Positions 53,852-63,521 of a DNA stretch of 64,000 nucleotides are shown here, piece after piece. Origin of the DNA: Marinilabiliales bacterium (lineage in GTDB: Bacteria > Bacteroidota > Bacteroidia > Bacteroidales > SZUA-534); assembly GCA_003512955.1 (NCBI GenBank), contig DOTG01000033.1, forward strand, positions 1 to 64,000, written 5' to 3'. Position 1 is the first letter of the stretch, and each line of letters begins with the position of its first letter. The notes under the pieces are model-generated. The model was given only the letters and a program-made list of their open reading frames with translations. It was not told the DNA's origin and did not search any database. The translations under genes and the position numbers were made by a program.

Positions 53852-56242
53852 ATGAAAATGAAATTTGTTACATCCCGAACTTTTTTGTTGCTGGCAATTA
53901 CTGGATTTGTAGTGCTGGGAATCGTTATTATTACTAATTCCTGCCTGAATCAAACAATTAATAAATACTCCATGTCGGCCGAAAATTCAAACATAAATTT
54001 CCGGGTTCTTCCTTTCGATTTAACCGAGGTGGAACTTTTAGACGGCCCCTTTAAACAAGCTACCGAATTAAATATAAAAACCCTGTTGTCATACGAACCA
54101 GATCGGTTTTTATCAGGATTCAGAACTACTGCCGGGTTAAAACCCAAAGCCAACTTTTATGGCGGATGGGAAAGCGAAACCCTGGCCGGGCATAGCCTGG
54201 GGCATTATTTATCGGCCTGTGCCCTCATGTATCATTCCTCGCATATCGATGAATTTAAAAAACGGGTCGATTACATGGTTGACGAGCTTTACGCATGTCA
54301 GCAAACAAAAGGAACCGGATATATCGGCGCGCTAAACAGTGTGTCGGAAATTTTTGAAAAGGAAATTGCAAAAGGAAACATCCGCTCCCAGGGATTCGAC
54401 TTGAATGGGTTGTGGGCTCCTATCTACACACAACACAAAGTAATTCAGGGGTTGATTGATGCTAACCAATTATTAGGCAATCAAAAAGCGTTAGAAGTTG
54501 CAGTAAAATTTGCCGATTGGCTCGATGCGGTTGTTTCGGGTTTAAATGAAAAACAGATGGAAAAGCTGATGGTTTGCGAGATTGGCGGCATCAGTGAAGC
54601 GATGGCTAATTTAAGCTGTATTACCAAAAACGAAAAATACCTGAAGCTGGCAAATAAGTTCTACCACAAACAGGTGCTCGACCCTTTATCACATGGAATT
54701 GATTGCCTGGCCGGAAAACATGCCAACACACAAATTCCAAAGATCATCGGTCTGTCACGGTTGTTTGAAATTTCCGGCGATTCGGGTTTCAAAAAAACTT
54801 CAGAATTCTTTTTCGATCGGGTGGTGAATCACCATTCGTACGTTACCGGCGGAAATGGCAATCACGAGTATTTTGGTTCTCCCGACACATTGAGCAACAT
54901 GCTAAGCCAGGAAACTACGGAATCGTGCAATGTGTATAATATGCTCAAGCTTTCCCGGCATTTGTTTACGTGGGATGCCTCTGCTTCCGTTGCCGATTAT
55001 TACGAACGAGCTTTGTTTAATCACATTCTGGCATCACAAAATCCTGACGATGGACATGTGGTTTATAACCTGGCTCTTGAAATGGGCGGTTATAAAGAAT
55101 TCCAGGATCCGAACTACTTCACCTGTTGCATCGGAACCGCCATGGAAAGCCATTCAAAATATGGGCAAAATATCTATTTTTATAATAACGAGGAACTTTT
55201 TGTGTTTCAGTACATCGCTTCAAAACTGAACTGGAAACAAAAAGACGTGATCATTACACAGGAAACACAATATCCTGAAAGTCAGAAATCTGTTTTTCAT
55301 TTTTCATGTAAAAATCCGGCCCGGTTTGCATTTAACGTTCGGTATCCTAATTGGTGTAAAAATGGTTTCGAAGTTTTAGTAAATGGAAAAAGAGAACGGG
55401 TGAAAATGCAGCCGGGCTGTTATGTTTCAATAAACCGCAAATGGAAAAATGGCGATGTGGTGGAGGTTAAAATGCCATTTGAACTGCGTTATGAACCCAT
55501 GCCCGATAACAAAAATCGGATTGCCCTGATGAATGGACCTCTGGTTTTGGCCGGAGAGCTTGGTTCTATTGAGAATCCAAAAGCTCTCGATCCGTTGTTT
55601 GTTCCTGTTTTCCGAACCGAAACACTTGATCCAAAGTCGTGGGTTATTCCCGTCGAAGGAAAAGAAAATTATTTTAAAACCGTGGGCGTTGGCTATCCAC
55701 ACGATGTTACGTTAAAACCTTTATATCTATACAATAATGAGCGCTATTCGGTTTTCTGGGATGTCTTTACCGAAGAATCCTGGAAAGAATACAATAAAGA
55801 ATATCAGACAAAGTTAGAGGAACAGCGAAAAATTGATGCCAAAACTATTGATTTCTTTCAACCGGGCGAGATGCAACCCGAACGGGATCATAACTTTAAA
55901 GGTGAAAATCTGGATTTAGGAATTTTACACGGCCGAAAATATCGGCTGGCATACAAAAGCTGGATGTCGTGCGACCTGAAAATTCAACCTCAAAAAACAA
56001 ATCTCCTGTTGATTGATTACTGGGGAGCCTTTACCGGAAGTAAAACATTTGATGTTTTTATTGATGACACAAAAATTGCCACCGAAAATCTTTCTGCTAT
56101 AAACAAGGGACTCTTTTTAACCCGCATGTACGAAATTCCTCAACAGATCAGTAAAAGCAAAAACAAAATCACCATCCGGTTTGTAGCCCACAATGGTCAC
56201 AGGGCTGGCCCTGTTTTTGGAGTCCGGACCATTCTCAATTAA
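53852..56242 (+). CDS. GH146-like beta-L-arabinofuranosidase (DUF1680 clan)
   Basis: 796 residues. An N-terminal hydrophobic segment ends in NSCLN, probably a lipoprotein signal. The DUF1680 core has TLAGHSLGHYLSA, TTESCNVYNMLKLSRHLF (E357, C359) and YFTCCIGTAMESHSKYG (C425, C426). These supply the zinc/cysteine site of GH127/GH146. The motif CNVYNMLKL and length match GH146-type enzymes rather than the two GH127 genes of block 1. A C-terminal beta domain follows (KYRLAYKSW, DYWGAFTGSKTF). GH146 enzymes act on beta-L-arabinofuranosides. It is transcribed with or after the sensor gene. Confidence 0.85.
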   Translation: MKMKFVTSRTFLLLAITGFVVLGIVIITNSCLNQTINKYSMSAENSNINFRVLPFDLTEVELLDGPFKQATELNIKTLLSYEPDRFLSGFRTTAGLKPKANFYGGWESETLAGHSLGHYLSACALMYHSSHIDEFKKRVDYMVDELYACQQTKGTGYIGALNSVSEIFEKEIAKGNIRSQGFDLNGLWAPIYTQHKVIQGLIDANQLLGNQKALEVAVKFADWLDAVVSGLNEKQMEKLMVCEIGGISEAMANLSCITKNEKYLKLANKFYHKQVLDPLSHGIDCLAGKHANTQIPKIIGLSRLFEISGDSGFKKTSEFFFDRVVNHHSYVTGGNGNHEYFGSPDTLSNMLSQETTESCNVYNMLKLSRHLFTWDASASVADYYERALFNHILASQNPDDGHVVYNLALEMGGYKEFQDPNYFTCCIGTAMESHSKYGQNIYFYNNEELFVFQYIASKLNWKQKDVIITQETQYPESQKSVFHFSCKNPARFAFNVRYPNWCKNGFEVLVNGKRERVKMQPGCYVSINRKWKNGDVVEVKMPFELRYEPMPDNKNRIALMNGPLVLAGELGSIENPKALDPLFVPVFRTETLDPKSWVIPVEGKENYFKTVGVGYPHDVTLKPLYLYNNERYSVFWDVFTEESWKEYNKEYQTKLEEQRKIDAKTIDFFQPGEMQPERDHNFKGENLDLGILHGRKYRLAYKSWMSCDLKIQPQKTNLLLIDYWGAFTGSKTFDVFIDDTKIATENLSAINKGLFLTRMYEIPQQISKSKNKITIRFVAHNGHRAGPVFGVRTILN

Positions 56243-56452
56243 TTTAAAAGGACTATATTCACATTGTTTCGTCGCTTTTCTCTCTGCAGTGCCGACACTT
56301 AATGTAAAAGTAGGATGGCTGTTGTTGGGTTTATAAGATTTCTTTATACCAAATAGTCCTCGTTGCTTTGCATCCGCGTTCATATATATCAAAGTAGCAT
56401 TGCTTTTTAAACATTCTGATACTATTTTTATCTCCATTTTAATTTTTATCAA

Positions 56453-56851
56453 ATGAAAACTCGTTTCCGGTTTCTTTTGTGCCTGTTGAGTTTCCCGGTT
56501 TTAAATTCTTATTCCCAGGAATCACTTTCAGCCGAAGGGTTTTACTTTAAAATGCGGGAAAAACCAGCTTGCTATGTAATTGATGTACGCGATTCTGCCT
56601 CGTTTGCCGGACTTTTTTTTAAACAATCGGTTTGGCTTCCTTCTAAAGAAAAACTCCTTACATTTACTGACAGTGCCGACCGGGATGTTCCGGTATTTGT
56701 ATATTGTGCTGAAGGGATACGAAGTATTTCTGCCATGAAAATACTGATTGATAAAGGGTTCAAAGAAATTTATAATCTGAAAAAGGGAATTAATCAATGG
56801 CCCCAACAATGGAAAGATTCCGAAAATTTAATGAATAAAATACCCGACTGA
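56453..56851 (+). CDS. Secreted single-domain rhodanese
   Basis: 132 residues with a signal peptide (ends NSYSQ). The rhodanese domain begins 'CYVIDVRDSASFAG' and has the active loop VYCAEGIRS with C85. Such proteins move sulfane sulfur in the periplasm, though the physiological substrate is unknown. It overlaps the sirtuin start by one base (TGATG), so the two are translated together. Confidence 0.87.
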   Translation: MKTRFRFLLCLLSFPVLNSYSQESLSAEGFYFKMREKPACYVIDVRDSASFAGLFFKQSVWLPSKEKLLTFTDSADRDVPVFVYCAEGIRSISAMKILIDKGFKEIYNLKKGINQWPQQWKDSENLMNKIPD

Positions 56852-57543
56852 TGGAAAAGAAAAAAATGGTTGTGCTTACAGGTGCCGGCATGAGTGCCGA
56901 AAGCGGTATCAGTACCTTTCGCGATTCCGGGGGACTATGGGAAAAATACCGGATTGAAGATGTGGCCTCCCCCGAAGCCTTTGCCAAAAACCCGAAACTG
57001 GTGCTCGATTTTTACAACCTGCGCCGCAAACAATTGGACGAAGTCCAACCCAACGTGGGACATTTGTTTTTATCCCGTTTGCAAGAATTCTTTGATATGT
57101 TTATTATCACTCAAAACGTGGATAATTTGCATGAGCGGGCCGGAAGTAAAAATATATTACATCTTCATGGTGAATTAACAAAAGTTCGAAGTTCAAAATA
57201 TCCTCAACTTATTTACGATATTGGTACAAAAGCCATCCAACTGGGCGATGTTTGTGAAAAAGGGACCCAACTCCGGCCTCATATTGTTTGGTTTGGCGAA
57301 TCCGTTCCTGCCATAGAAGCCGCTGTGGAACTAACTGCGCAAGCAGACATTTTTGTAATTATCGGAACTTCACTAAATGTTTATCCCGCGGCAAGTTTGG
57401 TAATGTATGCCCCGGCTGGCTCTCGAAAATTTCTTATCGACCCCAATCCTGTTGAAATACCTTATGGGTTGAAGTTCACGGTCATCAAAAAATCGGCTGG
57501 TGAAGGAACCAAAGAACTTGAAAAACTACTTTTATCCATATAA
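56851..57543 (+). CDS. Sirtuin, NAD-dependent protein deacylase (class III type)
   Basis: 230 residues. It removes acyl groups from lysine using NAD. The NAD site GAGMSAESGIS (11-21), TQNVDNLHERAGS and the catalytic H106 in HLHGEL are visible. Y55 and R58 in DFYNLRRKQ form the Y..R pair that marks succinyl/malonyl-preferring sirtuins. The four zinc cysteines of most sirtuins are absent. The stretch after the catalytic His has only one Cys (in DVCEKG), so the zinc is lost, as in other short Bacteroidota members. It is cytoplasmic, while the co-translated rhodanese is exported. Confidence 0.92.
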   Translation: MEKKKMVVLTGAGMSAESGISTFRDSGGLWEKYRIEDVASPEAFAKNPKLVLDFYNLRRKQLDEVQPNVGHLFLSRLQEFFDMFIITQNVDNLHERAGSKNILHLHGELTKVRSSKYPQLIYDIGTKAIQLGDVCEKGTQLRPHIVWFGESVPAIEAAVELTAQADIFVIIGTSLNVYPAASLVMYAPAGSRKFLIDPNPVEIPYGLKFTVIKKSAGEGTKELEKLLLSI

Positions 57544-57544
57544 A

Positions 57545-58153
57545 ATGAAAAACTGTTTTTTATTAATAATTGCTTTTTTGCTTGGCTCTGCTCCTCTTTT
57601 TGCTCAGGAATTTAATGCCGGTATTACGGGAGGATTGGTTGCCTCGCAGCTCGACGGCGACAGATATGAAGGGTACAACAAAGCCGGAATGGTCGGTGGA
57701 ATCTATGTAAACAGGTTTGTAACCAAAAAAACGGCTTATCAACTTGGCCTACGCTACATACAGAAAGGAAGCAAACGTGCAGATTCCAAAAATGGGGTTT
57801 ATTACAAATCGATCCTCAACTGCATAGAAATCCCCGTGTCGTTCCGATATTTTGTTGCCGAAAAAATTGATCTGGAAGGGGGCCTTTCTTTGGCATATCT
57901 TATAAATGCCAAAGAAGATACCGATGGAACAGGTTTGTTGCCGGCCAACCCGGAATTTAATAAGTTTGAATTATCGGGACTGTTGGGAGTTAGCTACCAT
58001 TGGTCGAAAAAACTGGCTTTTGGCGCTCAGTTTAATTATTCCATAACCCCGGCCCGGTCCTATTCTAGCGGATACGAAGCCTTTATGGACAAGGGCCAAC
58101 ATAACAACTGCCTTTGCTTTTTGGTATCGTACGATTTTACAAGCTGGCGGTAA
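57545..58153 (+). CDS. Outer-membrane beta-barrel protein, PorT-like fold
   Basis: 202 residues from the ATG at 57545, one base after the sirtuin stop. A GTG at 57500 inside the sirtuin gene is rejected. It has a signal peptide (ends LFAQ) then 'FNAGITGGLVASQLDGD..GYNKAGMVGGIYV', the opening of eight-stranded barrels of the 'outer membrane beta-barrel' (PorT) family. Function is unknown. Confidence 0.78.
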   Translation: MKNCFLLIIAFLLGSAPLFAQEFNAGITGGLVASQLDGDRYEGYNKAGMVGGIYVNRFVTKKTAYQLGLRYIQKGSKRADSKNGVYYKSILNCIEIPVSFRYFVAEKIDLEGGLSLAYLINAKEDTDGTGLLPANPEFNKFELSGLLGVSYHWSKKLAFGAQFNYSITPARSYSSGYEAFMDKGQHNNCLCFLVSYDFTSWR

Positions 58154-58199
58154 GTAAAACCACAACTAAAGGATTATTCGCTGAAACAAGAATTTAACT

Positions 58200-58207
58200 T
58201 ACCTTTG
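58200..58207 (+). promoter_or_regulatory. -7 element for the transglycosylase-like gene
   Basis: TACCTTTG matches TAnnTTTG, 28 bases before the ATG at 58236. No clear -33 element. Confidence 0.45.
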
Positions 58208-58235
58208 CATTTGGGAATCAAATGTATAATCAGTC

Positions 58236-59489
58236 ATGCTGTTTCAAAATTTTCGCCTTCTTTTTTTGGGTTTGTTTTTGTTGGGAACCTTTTCTGCCCA
58301 AGGTCAGGATGTGGCCGCCGATATGAAGCGGCTGGTTAATTTTAAAAAGATGGTCCCAAAAAACCAAACCATTTATACCCGGCAACGGAAGGCTCAATAT
58401 GAATCGTGGAAAAAAAACCAGATTCCTTCCAATTTTCAAATTCCCCTTGATCTGCAGAGTTACCGTGACGATAATTCGCTCAAATATTATGTCATTTATA
58501 ACCCATCATACAAAACAGGTGTAGGCTATGTGCCTTCAAACCTGGTTCAATATTATGAAGAGGAGGCATGGTTTGCTTATCAAAAACTGGGAAGCGATGC
58601 CCCAAGTTTGAGCATTGTTTTGGCCCAGCAGTTTACCGAATCGGCGTTCAACCCACAGGCCATCGGCGATAATAACATGAGTCTTGGGCTGCCTCAGCTT
58701 TACTTAAAAACAGCCAAATATCTTTACAAAACCGATAAGGAAACATGGAAGGAGTTTTTTTATTTTGATAAACGTGGGAAGCACCATTTTAGAAGCACAA
58801 GAGCTATGGTAAAATTTCCTTTCGTGTTTCTTCCTGCTATCAAAAATTATCAGTTCGAAACCAAATTTGAAAGTATAAAAAGCTACAACGGTACTGGCGA
58901 CGAAGCCATAAAATATGCCGAAAAGGTCATGCGCCGAAGTTTGTTTTACGAAGAGCTTTTTGCTCAATACAATGCCGTTCCTTTAGATACCTCCCATTTT
59001 AAAGAAAACCTGTTTGGGATGATCAATTTTACTTTGATGGCCCGAAATCAAAATCCAATTGACCCTGATCTCATGGATAAAATTTTTGCCAATGCCTTGG
59101 CAGAATTCTATTCTGGGTATGTACGTACCACCTACATACAGCATTATCAAGTTCCCGTTTTTGAGAACCTTCCAAGATTTGCCAGCCAAGAAGAGGATTA
59201 TTTAGTTCCCGTGGACGGCAAAGATTATTACATTATCGTGGAGGATGGCCAGGTCGTTTATAATTATTTTTCTTCTTCCGAAGAGCTTTTTAAAACACTA
59301 AAACACATAAAAAACAACGGTTATTATTTGTATTATATTGAAAAGAGGAAACGGGTAAAAGTTACCGACTTGAAAAAGGTCGGTAAACGGCAAGTATATT
59401 CAAACATCAAACCTGGAGACAAAATTTATATTCCTCCGGGGACTATTATCAAATCGCCAAAAACCAATTTAGCTGTAATGATTCAATAA
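58236..59489 (+). CDS. Secreted lytic transglycosylase-like protein (SLT fold)
   Basis: 417 residues with a signal peptide (ends AQG). Around residues 125-170, 'QQFTESAFNPQAIGDNNMSLGLPQLY' reads like the SLT catalytic segment ES.FNP.A.......G..Q. The glutamate in FTESAF would be the acid. The rest, including a basic Tyr-rich segment and an end 'IKPGDKIYIPPGTII' that recalls LysM-like carbohydrate-binding folds, is not recognised. It would cut peptidoglycan. Confidence 0.65.
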   Translation: MLFQNFRLLFLGLFLLGTFSAQGQDVAADMKRLVNFKKMVPKNQTIYTRQRKAQYESWKKNQIPSNFQIPLDLQSYRDDNSLKYYVIYNPSYKTGVGYVPSNLVQYYEEEAWFAYQKLGSDAPSLSIVLAQQFTESAFNPQAIGDNNMSLGLPQLYLKTAKYLYKTDKETWKEFFYFDKRGKHHFRSTRAMVKFPFVFLPAIKNYQFETKFESIKSYNGTGDEAIKYAEKVMRRSLFYEELFAQYNAVPLDTSHFKENLFGMINFTLMARNQNPIDPDLMDKIFANALAEFYSGYVRTTYIQHYQVPVFENLPRFASQEEDYLVPVDGKDYYIIVEDGQVVYNYFSSSEELFKTLKHIKNNGYYLYYIEKRKRVKVTDLKKVGKRQVYSNIKPGDKIYIPPGTIIKSPKTNLAVMIQ

Positions 59490-59496
59490 TTGGTGT

Positions 59497-61434
59497 TTAT
59501 TGGTTTATAATGATTTGTTTTACAACGGTTCCCTGGCTGGTGGTAACCCGCACAAAATATGCTCCTGAAATCAAGTGATCGATAGAAACTTCCGTCCGGC
59601 CATGTCCTTTTATCACATGTACACCGTCAACTAAATTTCCATTAGTAGCAATAATCTCCACTAGTTGGATAATTTGATCCGTTTTTGTTTCAATAAACAA
59701 CTGGTTTGTTGCTGGATTGGGAACAATGGTTATTTGATTCACAAATTCCGGTTCGTTGATGCCTACAACAATATTGGCCGGATGCGGTGCTATGATGGTA
59801 TATCCCGGGTCAAAAACAACGCTGTTTACCACGAACCCTGGATCAACTGTAAATTTTTGGTTGTTTTGGGTTTGGTGAAAAACCACCAATAACGAATCAT
59901 TGGTTCCCTCAAATTTAATAGGAACTTTCATGGCATAAAATGGCACCGAACTGTGGGTTGTGCTCTGGTTTATAACAACCGATACCGATTGATCCGTTTC
60001 CTGAATCCACGAAATGGAATATTTCGGGTATCCTTCTCCGTAATACCAATTATCGAAGTATGTTGTTAATGTGGTGTCGGCAGCATCTTCAAAAAAGTTT
60101 TTAACCTGCATGGCTGAAGCAAATTTTCCTTTAGTCCCTGCGCCGGTTAACATATTTTTCAATCCGGCAAAAAAGGCCACATCGCCAATCTGGTTGCGCA
60201 ATTGATATAAAATCAACCCTCCCTTTTGGTAGGTCAGATAATAATTGAAAATCCGGTTTATATCGGTGGTGTCTTCTACATAAATACTCCCTGTTTTGGC
60301 ATTATCAAGCACTAATCCCATCCGGTCCTTTTTCCAATTCAAAAAACTCTCGGGATGTAAGTTTTCCTGTGTCACACATTCACAAAAAACGGCAAATCCT
60401 TCATTCACCCATATATCATGCCATGAGGCGCAAGTTACATAATCGCCAAACCACTGATGCGAAAGCTCGTGGGCTATCAACCCCTGCGAAAACCCTCCCA
60501 TAAACGACATGGTTTGGTGTTCCATCCCTCCCCCCCAACCAAACTGGGCGTGCCCATATTTTTCTTTATAAAAAGGATAAGGAATAAACAAGTTGCTATA
60601 TAATTCAATTACATCCACCGTATATTCCGTCAGTGGTTCAGCCCAATCGCGGTCTTCGGGATACACATAATTCAATATCTCAACCTGGTTGTTTTCATCT
60701 ACTTGTGCGGTATGTGAATACGCATCATAATTGGTTACCGCAATGGCCACCAAATATGTTGCTATTGGATAGCGGTGTTTCCAATAGGTTGTTTTAAAGC
60801 TGCCTTCTGTCTTTTCATAAATCAATTTCCCGTTTGAGGCGACTTTATTTCCTATGGGGGTTTTTACATAAACATCCAACGAATCAATTTTATCGTTAAG
60901 CGACTGTTTGCACGGCCACCATTCCATTGCTCCATAGGGTTCCGACAATGTCCAAAGAATAGGAACGCTATTATGTTCTGCTGTGGCAAAAGAACCAAAT
61001 CCGGTTAATGACGAGGGGATTCCTTTGTAATAAACCGCTAAAGAGTCGATGGTTTGCGATACCAGAGCCGATGGTAAATTAATTTCCAAACTATTGTTTT
61101 GGTGTGTATAATTCAACTTTTGGGCATGATAAACCACACTGTCCACCGTTAATTCAGTAATCAGATCAAAATATACTTTGTCAAAAGAATTGGTTAACGT
61201 CTTAAAATAACTGGTTACTGACCCTTTGATATAATACTCCGCTGGATCAACTTCCAAATTTATCCTATGATATATTAAATCATAGTTGTGATAATTATTT
61301 GCTGTTTGATAGGATTTTCTTTTTGAAAAAGCGTTTTTTTCGTTCTCCAGAAGGTTTTTAAATTCTTTGTTTTGAGCCCAGTTTGCTTGAATTATAAACA
61401 CAAACAAGAGTGTACTATATACAATCCTTTTCAT
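59497..61434 (-). CDS. M1-family aminopeptidase with T9SS sorting tail
   Basis: 645 residues from the ATG at 61434. An in-frame ATG at 61446 adds four residues. M1 fold: GGGMEHQTMS, the family's substrate motif (GAMEN in others), zinc motif HELSHQWFGDYV (H322, E323, H326) and NEGFAVFCE. The last 80 residues are a T9SS sorting domain ('IVPNPATNQLFIE', 'ISGAYFVRV'). It is a surface enzyme that trims peptides. It is outside the PUL, but it adds to the exported peptidases of this window. Confidence 0.92.
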   Translation of the reverse strand: MKRIVYSTLLFVFIIQANWAQNKEFKNLLENEKNAFSKRKSYQTANNYHNYDLIYHRINLEVDPAEYYIKGSVTSYFKTLTNSFDKVYFDLITELTVDSVVYHAQKLNYTHQNNSLEINLPSALVSQTIDSLAVYYKGIPSSLTGFGSFATAEHNSVPILWTLSEPYGAMEWWPCKQSLNDKIDSLDVYVKTPIGNKVASNGKLIYEKTEGSFKTTYWKHRYPIATYLVAIAVTNYDAYSHTAQVDENNQVEILNYVYPEDRDWAEPLTEYTVDVIELYSNLFIPYPFYKEKYGHAQFGWGGGMEHQTMSFMGGFSQGLIAHELSHQWFGDYVTCASWHDIWVNEGFAVFCECVTQENLHPESFLNWKKDRMGLVLDNAKTGSIYVEDTTDINRIFNYYLTYQKGGLILYQLRNQIGDVAFFAGLKNMLTGAGTKGKFASAMQVKNFFEDAADTTLTTYFDNWYYGEGYPKYSISWIQETDQSVSVVINQSTTHSSVPFYAMKVPIKFEGTNDSLLVVFHQTQNNQKFTVDPGFVVNSVVFDPGYTIIAPHPANIVVGINEPEFVNQITIVPNPATNQLFIETKTDQIIQLVEIIATNGNLVDGVHVIKGHGRTEVSIDHLISGAYFVRVTTSQGTVVKQIIINQ

Positions 61435-61607
61435 AGTTAAAGGCATTAACGGTTTTATTTAATTGGCGTTTTTCCTTTCGGTAAAATCTACTTTTTGCTT
61501 TAGTGTTCTTTCCTGACAAGAATATTTAAAAGTAATTAAATTTCTTTCATTTGCTTCACAATTTATTCCTTTTCCTTTTTTGATCATGAGCTTCTGAAGA
61601 ATTCATA

Positions 61608-61615
61608 TACTTTTG
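61608..61615 (+). promoter_or_regulatory. -7 element for the SDR gene
   Basis: TACTTTTG matches TAnnTTTG, 36 bases before the ATG at 61652, with TTTG 25 bases further up (spacing slightly long). Confidence 0.45.
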
Positions 61616-61651
61616 TATCAATTCAATGGCGAACAAGTTAAAAAATAATAT

Positions 61652-62659
61652 ATGGCTTTTGTAACGGGAGGTACCGGGTTGGTTGGGGCCCGACTGATTT
61701 TTGATTTGGTGGAAAAAGGAGAATCGGTGGTGGCCTTAAAAAGGAAACAAACCCCTGTTTCCAAGTTTGAATTTCTTGTCTCCTTCTATGGCTCCTCGCT
61801 TGAAAAAATAAATGAAAAAGTGACGTGGGTCGATGGCGACATCAATGATTATGACTCTCTTTTGGCGGTTATACCTGAAAATTCAAGTGTCTTTCATTGT
61901 GCCGCCGAGGTTTCGTTTCATCCCGGGAACGCAAAAAAAATTCTCCAGTCAAATGTTGAAGGTACCGCAAATGTGGTTAATGCCTGCTTGGTAAAAAATG
62001 TGGCGAAACTTTGCCACGTCAGCAGTATCGGTGCCTTAGGAGGTAAAATTAATGGTTCCATAATAAATGAAGACACTCCTTGGTCTCCTCCCGGAAAATC
62101 AAGTTACTCATTGAGCAAATATTATTCTGAATTAGAAGTCTGGCGAGGTACTGCCGAAGGTTTGAATGCGGTTATCGTAAATCCTGCGGTTATCCTTGGT
62201 CCCGGTGATTGGCAAAAAGGAAGCCCCTCCCTTTTCCATTTGGCCGCAAAAGGACAACCTTTTTATACCCTAGGCTCCACAGGATATGTCGATGTGCGCG
62301 ATGTTACCCGGGCCATGATTTATTTGATGGATTCTCACATCCAATCAGCGCGATTTGTTTTATGCGCGGAAACATTAACCTATAAGGAGCTTTTTACTAA
62401 AATTGCTCATTCCTTACAAGTACCTCCTCCCAGGATTTATGCCAACCGTTTTCTTACTTCCCTAGCCTGGAGAGCAGAATGGGTAACATCAAAGCTTTTG
62501 GATAAGGAACCAAAAATGACCCGCCAAACACATCGGGTTTCGCACATAACGGACGTTTTTAATGGAAATAAGATTACCGAAAACAATACGTTTGCATATA
62601 CGCCTATTGAAGAAACCCTGTTTTTTATTGCGCAATTATATCAATCTGTTAATTTTTAA
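61652..62659 (+). CDS. NAD(P)-dependent epimerase/dehydratase (extended SDR)
   Basis: 335 residues. The Rossmann motif VTGGTGLVGARL is at the very start, then SSIGALGG, and the catalytic YSLSKYYSE (Y...K). Substrate-binding region is 'VNPAVILGPGDW'. The family covers sugar-nucleotide epimerases, 3-beta-HSD-like and flavonol-reductase-like enzymes, and a specific substrate cannot be named. The start leaves almost no residues before the first beta strand. A small upstream frame at 61626 (ATG GCG AAC...) is in another frame and ends quickly. Confidence 0.85.
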   Translation: MAFVTGGTGLVGARLIFDLVEKGESVVALKRKQTPVSKFEFLVSFYGSSLEKINEKVTWVDGDINDYDSLLAVIPENSSVFHCAAEVSFHPGNAKKILQSNVEGTANVVNACLVKNVAKLCHVSSIGALGGKINGSIINEDTPWSPPGKSSYSLSKYYSELEVWRGTAEGLNAVIVNPAVILGPGDWQKGSPSLFHLAAKGQPFYTLGSTGYVDVRDVTRAMIYLMDSHIQSARFVLCAETLTYKELFTKIAHSLQVPPPRIYANRFLTSLAWRAEWVTSKLLDKEPKMTRQTHRVSHITDVFNGNKITENNTFAYTPIEETLFFIAQLYQSVNF

Positions 62660-62693
62660 GCTGATTTAACGGCCATTTCTTTAGCATTAAATA

Positions 62694-63515
62694 ATGACAA
62701 ACAGACTTTTCATTTTAGTTTTTTTTCTGGGTCTTGTGGGCAATCCCCTTTATTCTCAATGCCTTTCAAAAAACAAAATTGCAGCCGCAGGGGAAGAGGC
62801 TACATACGCTGTTTTTTATAATCTGGGTTTTGTGTGGATGAATGCCGCTGAGGTATCATTCAGTACAAAATTGACAAAATACCAGGGGAAAAGCGCCTTT
62901 CTCTTTATTAGCAAGGGCCAGACCTTACCAAATTTTGATTGGCTTTTTAAAGTCCGCGACTCCTTTCAATCCATTGCCGACACGGCTACATTGCAACCTT
63001 ATTGGTTTCGGCGCGATAACCATGAAGGGAACTATTCCGTTAAAAGTACGCAGGTTTTTGATTACATAAATAAAAAAGCCTTTTGTGATGTAACAACCAG
63101 TAAAACAGCACTAAAACGGGACACTTTACCACTAAAAGGTTGCGTTCTCGATGTTCTTACCGCCATTTATGCCAGCAGGAACATTGAATTCAACCATTTG
63201 AACAAAAACGATTTGATCCCCCTTTCAATTCTTATCGACAACCAAATTTTTCCGTTATATATTCGGTATCTTGGGCCAGAAATAATTTTGAACCATGACA
63301 ATAAAAAATTTGCCTGTCAAAAATTTTCGATTCTTTTAGTGGAAGGGACCATTTTTAGCGGTGGCGAAGATATGACTGTTTGGGTTTCCGACGACTTGGC
63401 CCGCGTGCCTATCCGGGTAGAGGCAAAAATTCTTATCGGCTCCGTTGTGGCTAATGTTTCTAGCTTTAAAGGAACCAAATACCCCATGACTTCTGAAATA
63501 ATTACCTCCGAGTGA
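62694..63515 (+). CDS. DUF3108 secreted protein
   Basis: 273 residues with a signal peptide (ends LYSQ). 'GEEATYAVFYNLGFVWMNAAEVSF', the 'PYWFRRDNHEGNY' segment and 'DLARVPIRVEAKI' follow the DUF3108 pattern of periplasmic beta-barrel-like domains. Function is unknown. It lies 34 bases after the SDR gene and may share its transcript. Confidence 0.82.
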   Translation: MTNRLFILVFFLGLVGNPLYSQCLSKNKIAAAGEEATYAVFYNLGFVWMNAAEVSFSTKLTKYQGKSAFLFISKGQTLPNFDWLFKVRDSFQSIADTATLQPYWFRRDNHEGNYSVKSTQVFDYINKKAFCDVTTSKTALKRDTLPLKGCVLDVLTAIYASRNIEFNHLNKNDLIPLSILIDNQIFPLYIRYLGPEIILNHDNKKFACQKFSILLVEGTIFSGGEDMTVWVSDDLARVPIRVEAKILIGSVVANVSSFKGTKYPMTSEIITSE

Positions 63516-63521
63516 TATAAC

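Noticed and set aside
61626..61664. ATG at 61626 as start of the SDR gene
   Set aside because: It is out of frame with the SDR gene and reaches TAA after 12 codons. A frameshift near the start is possible but not needed, because the ATG at 61652 leads straight into the Rossmann motif.
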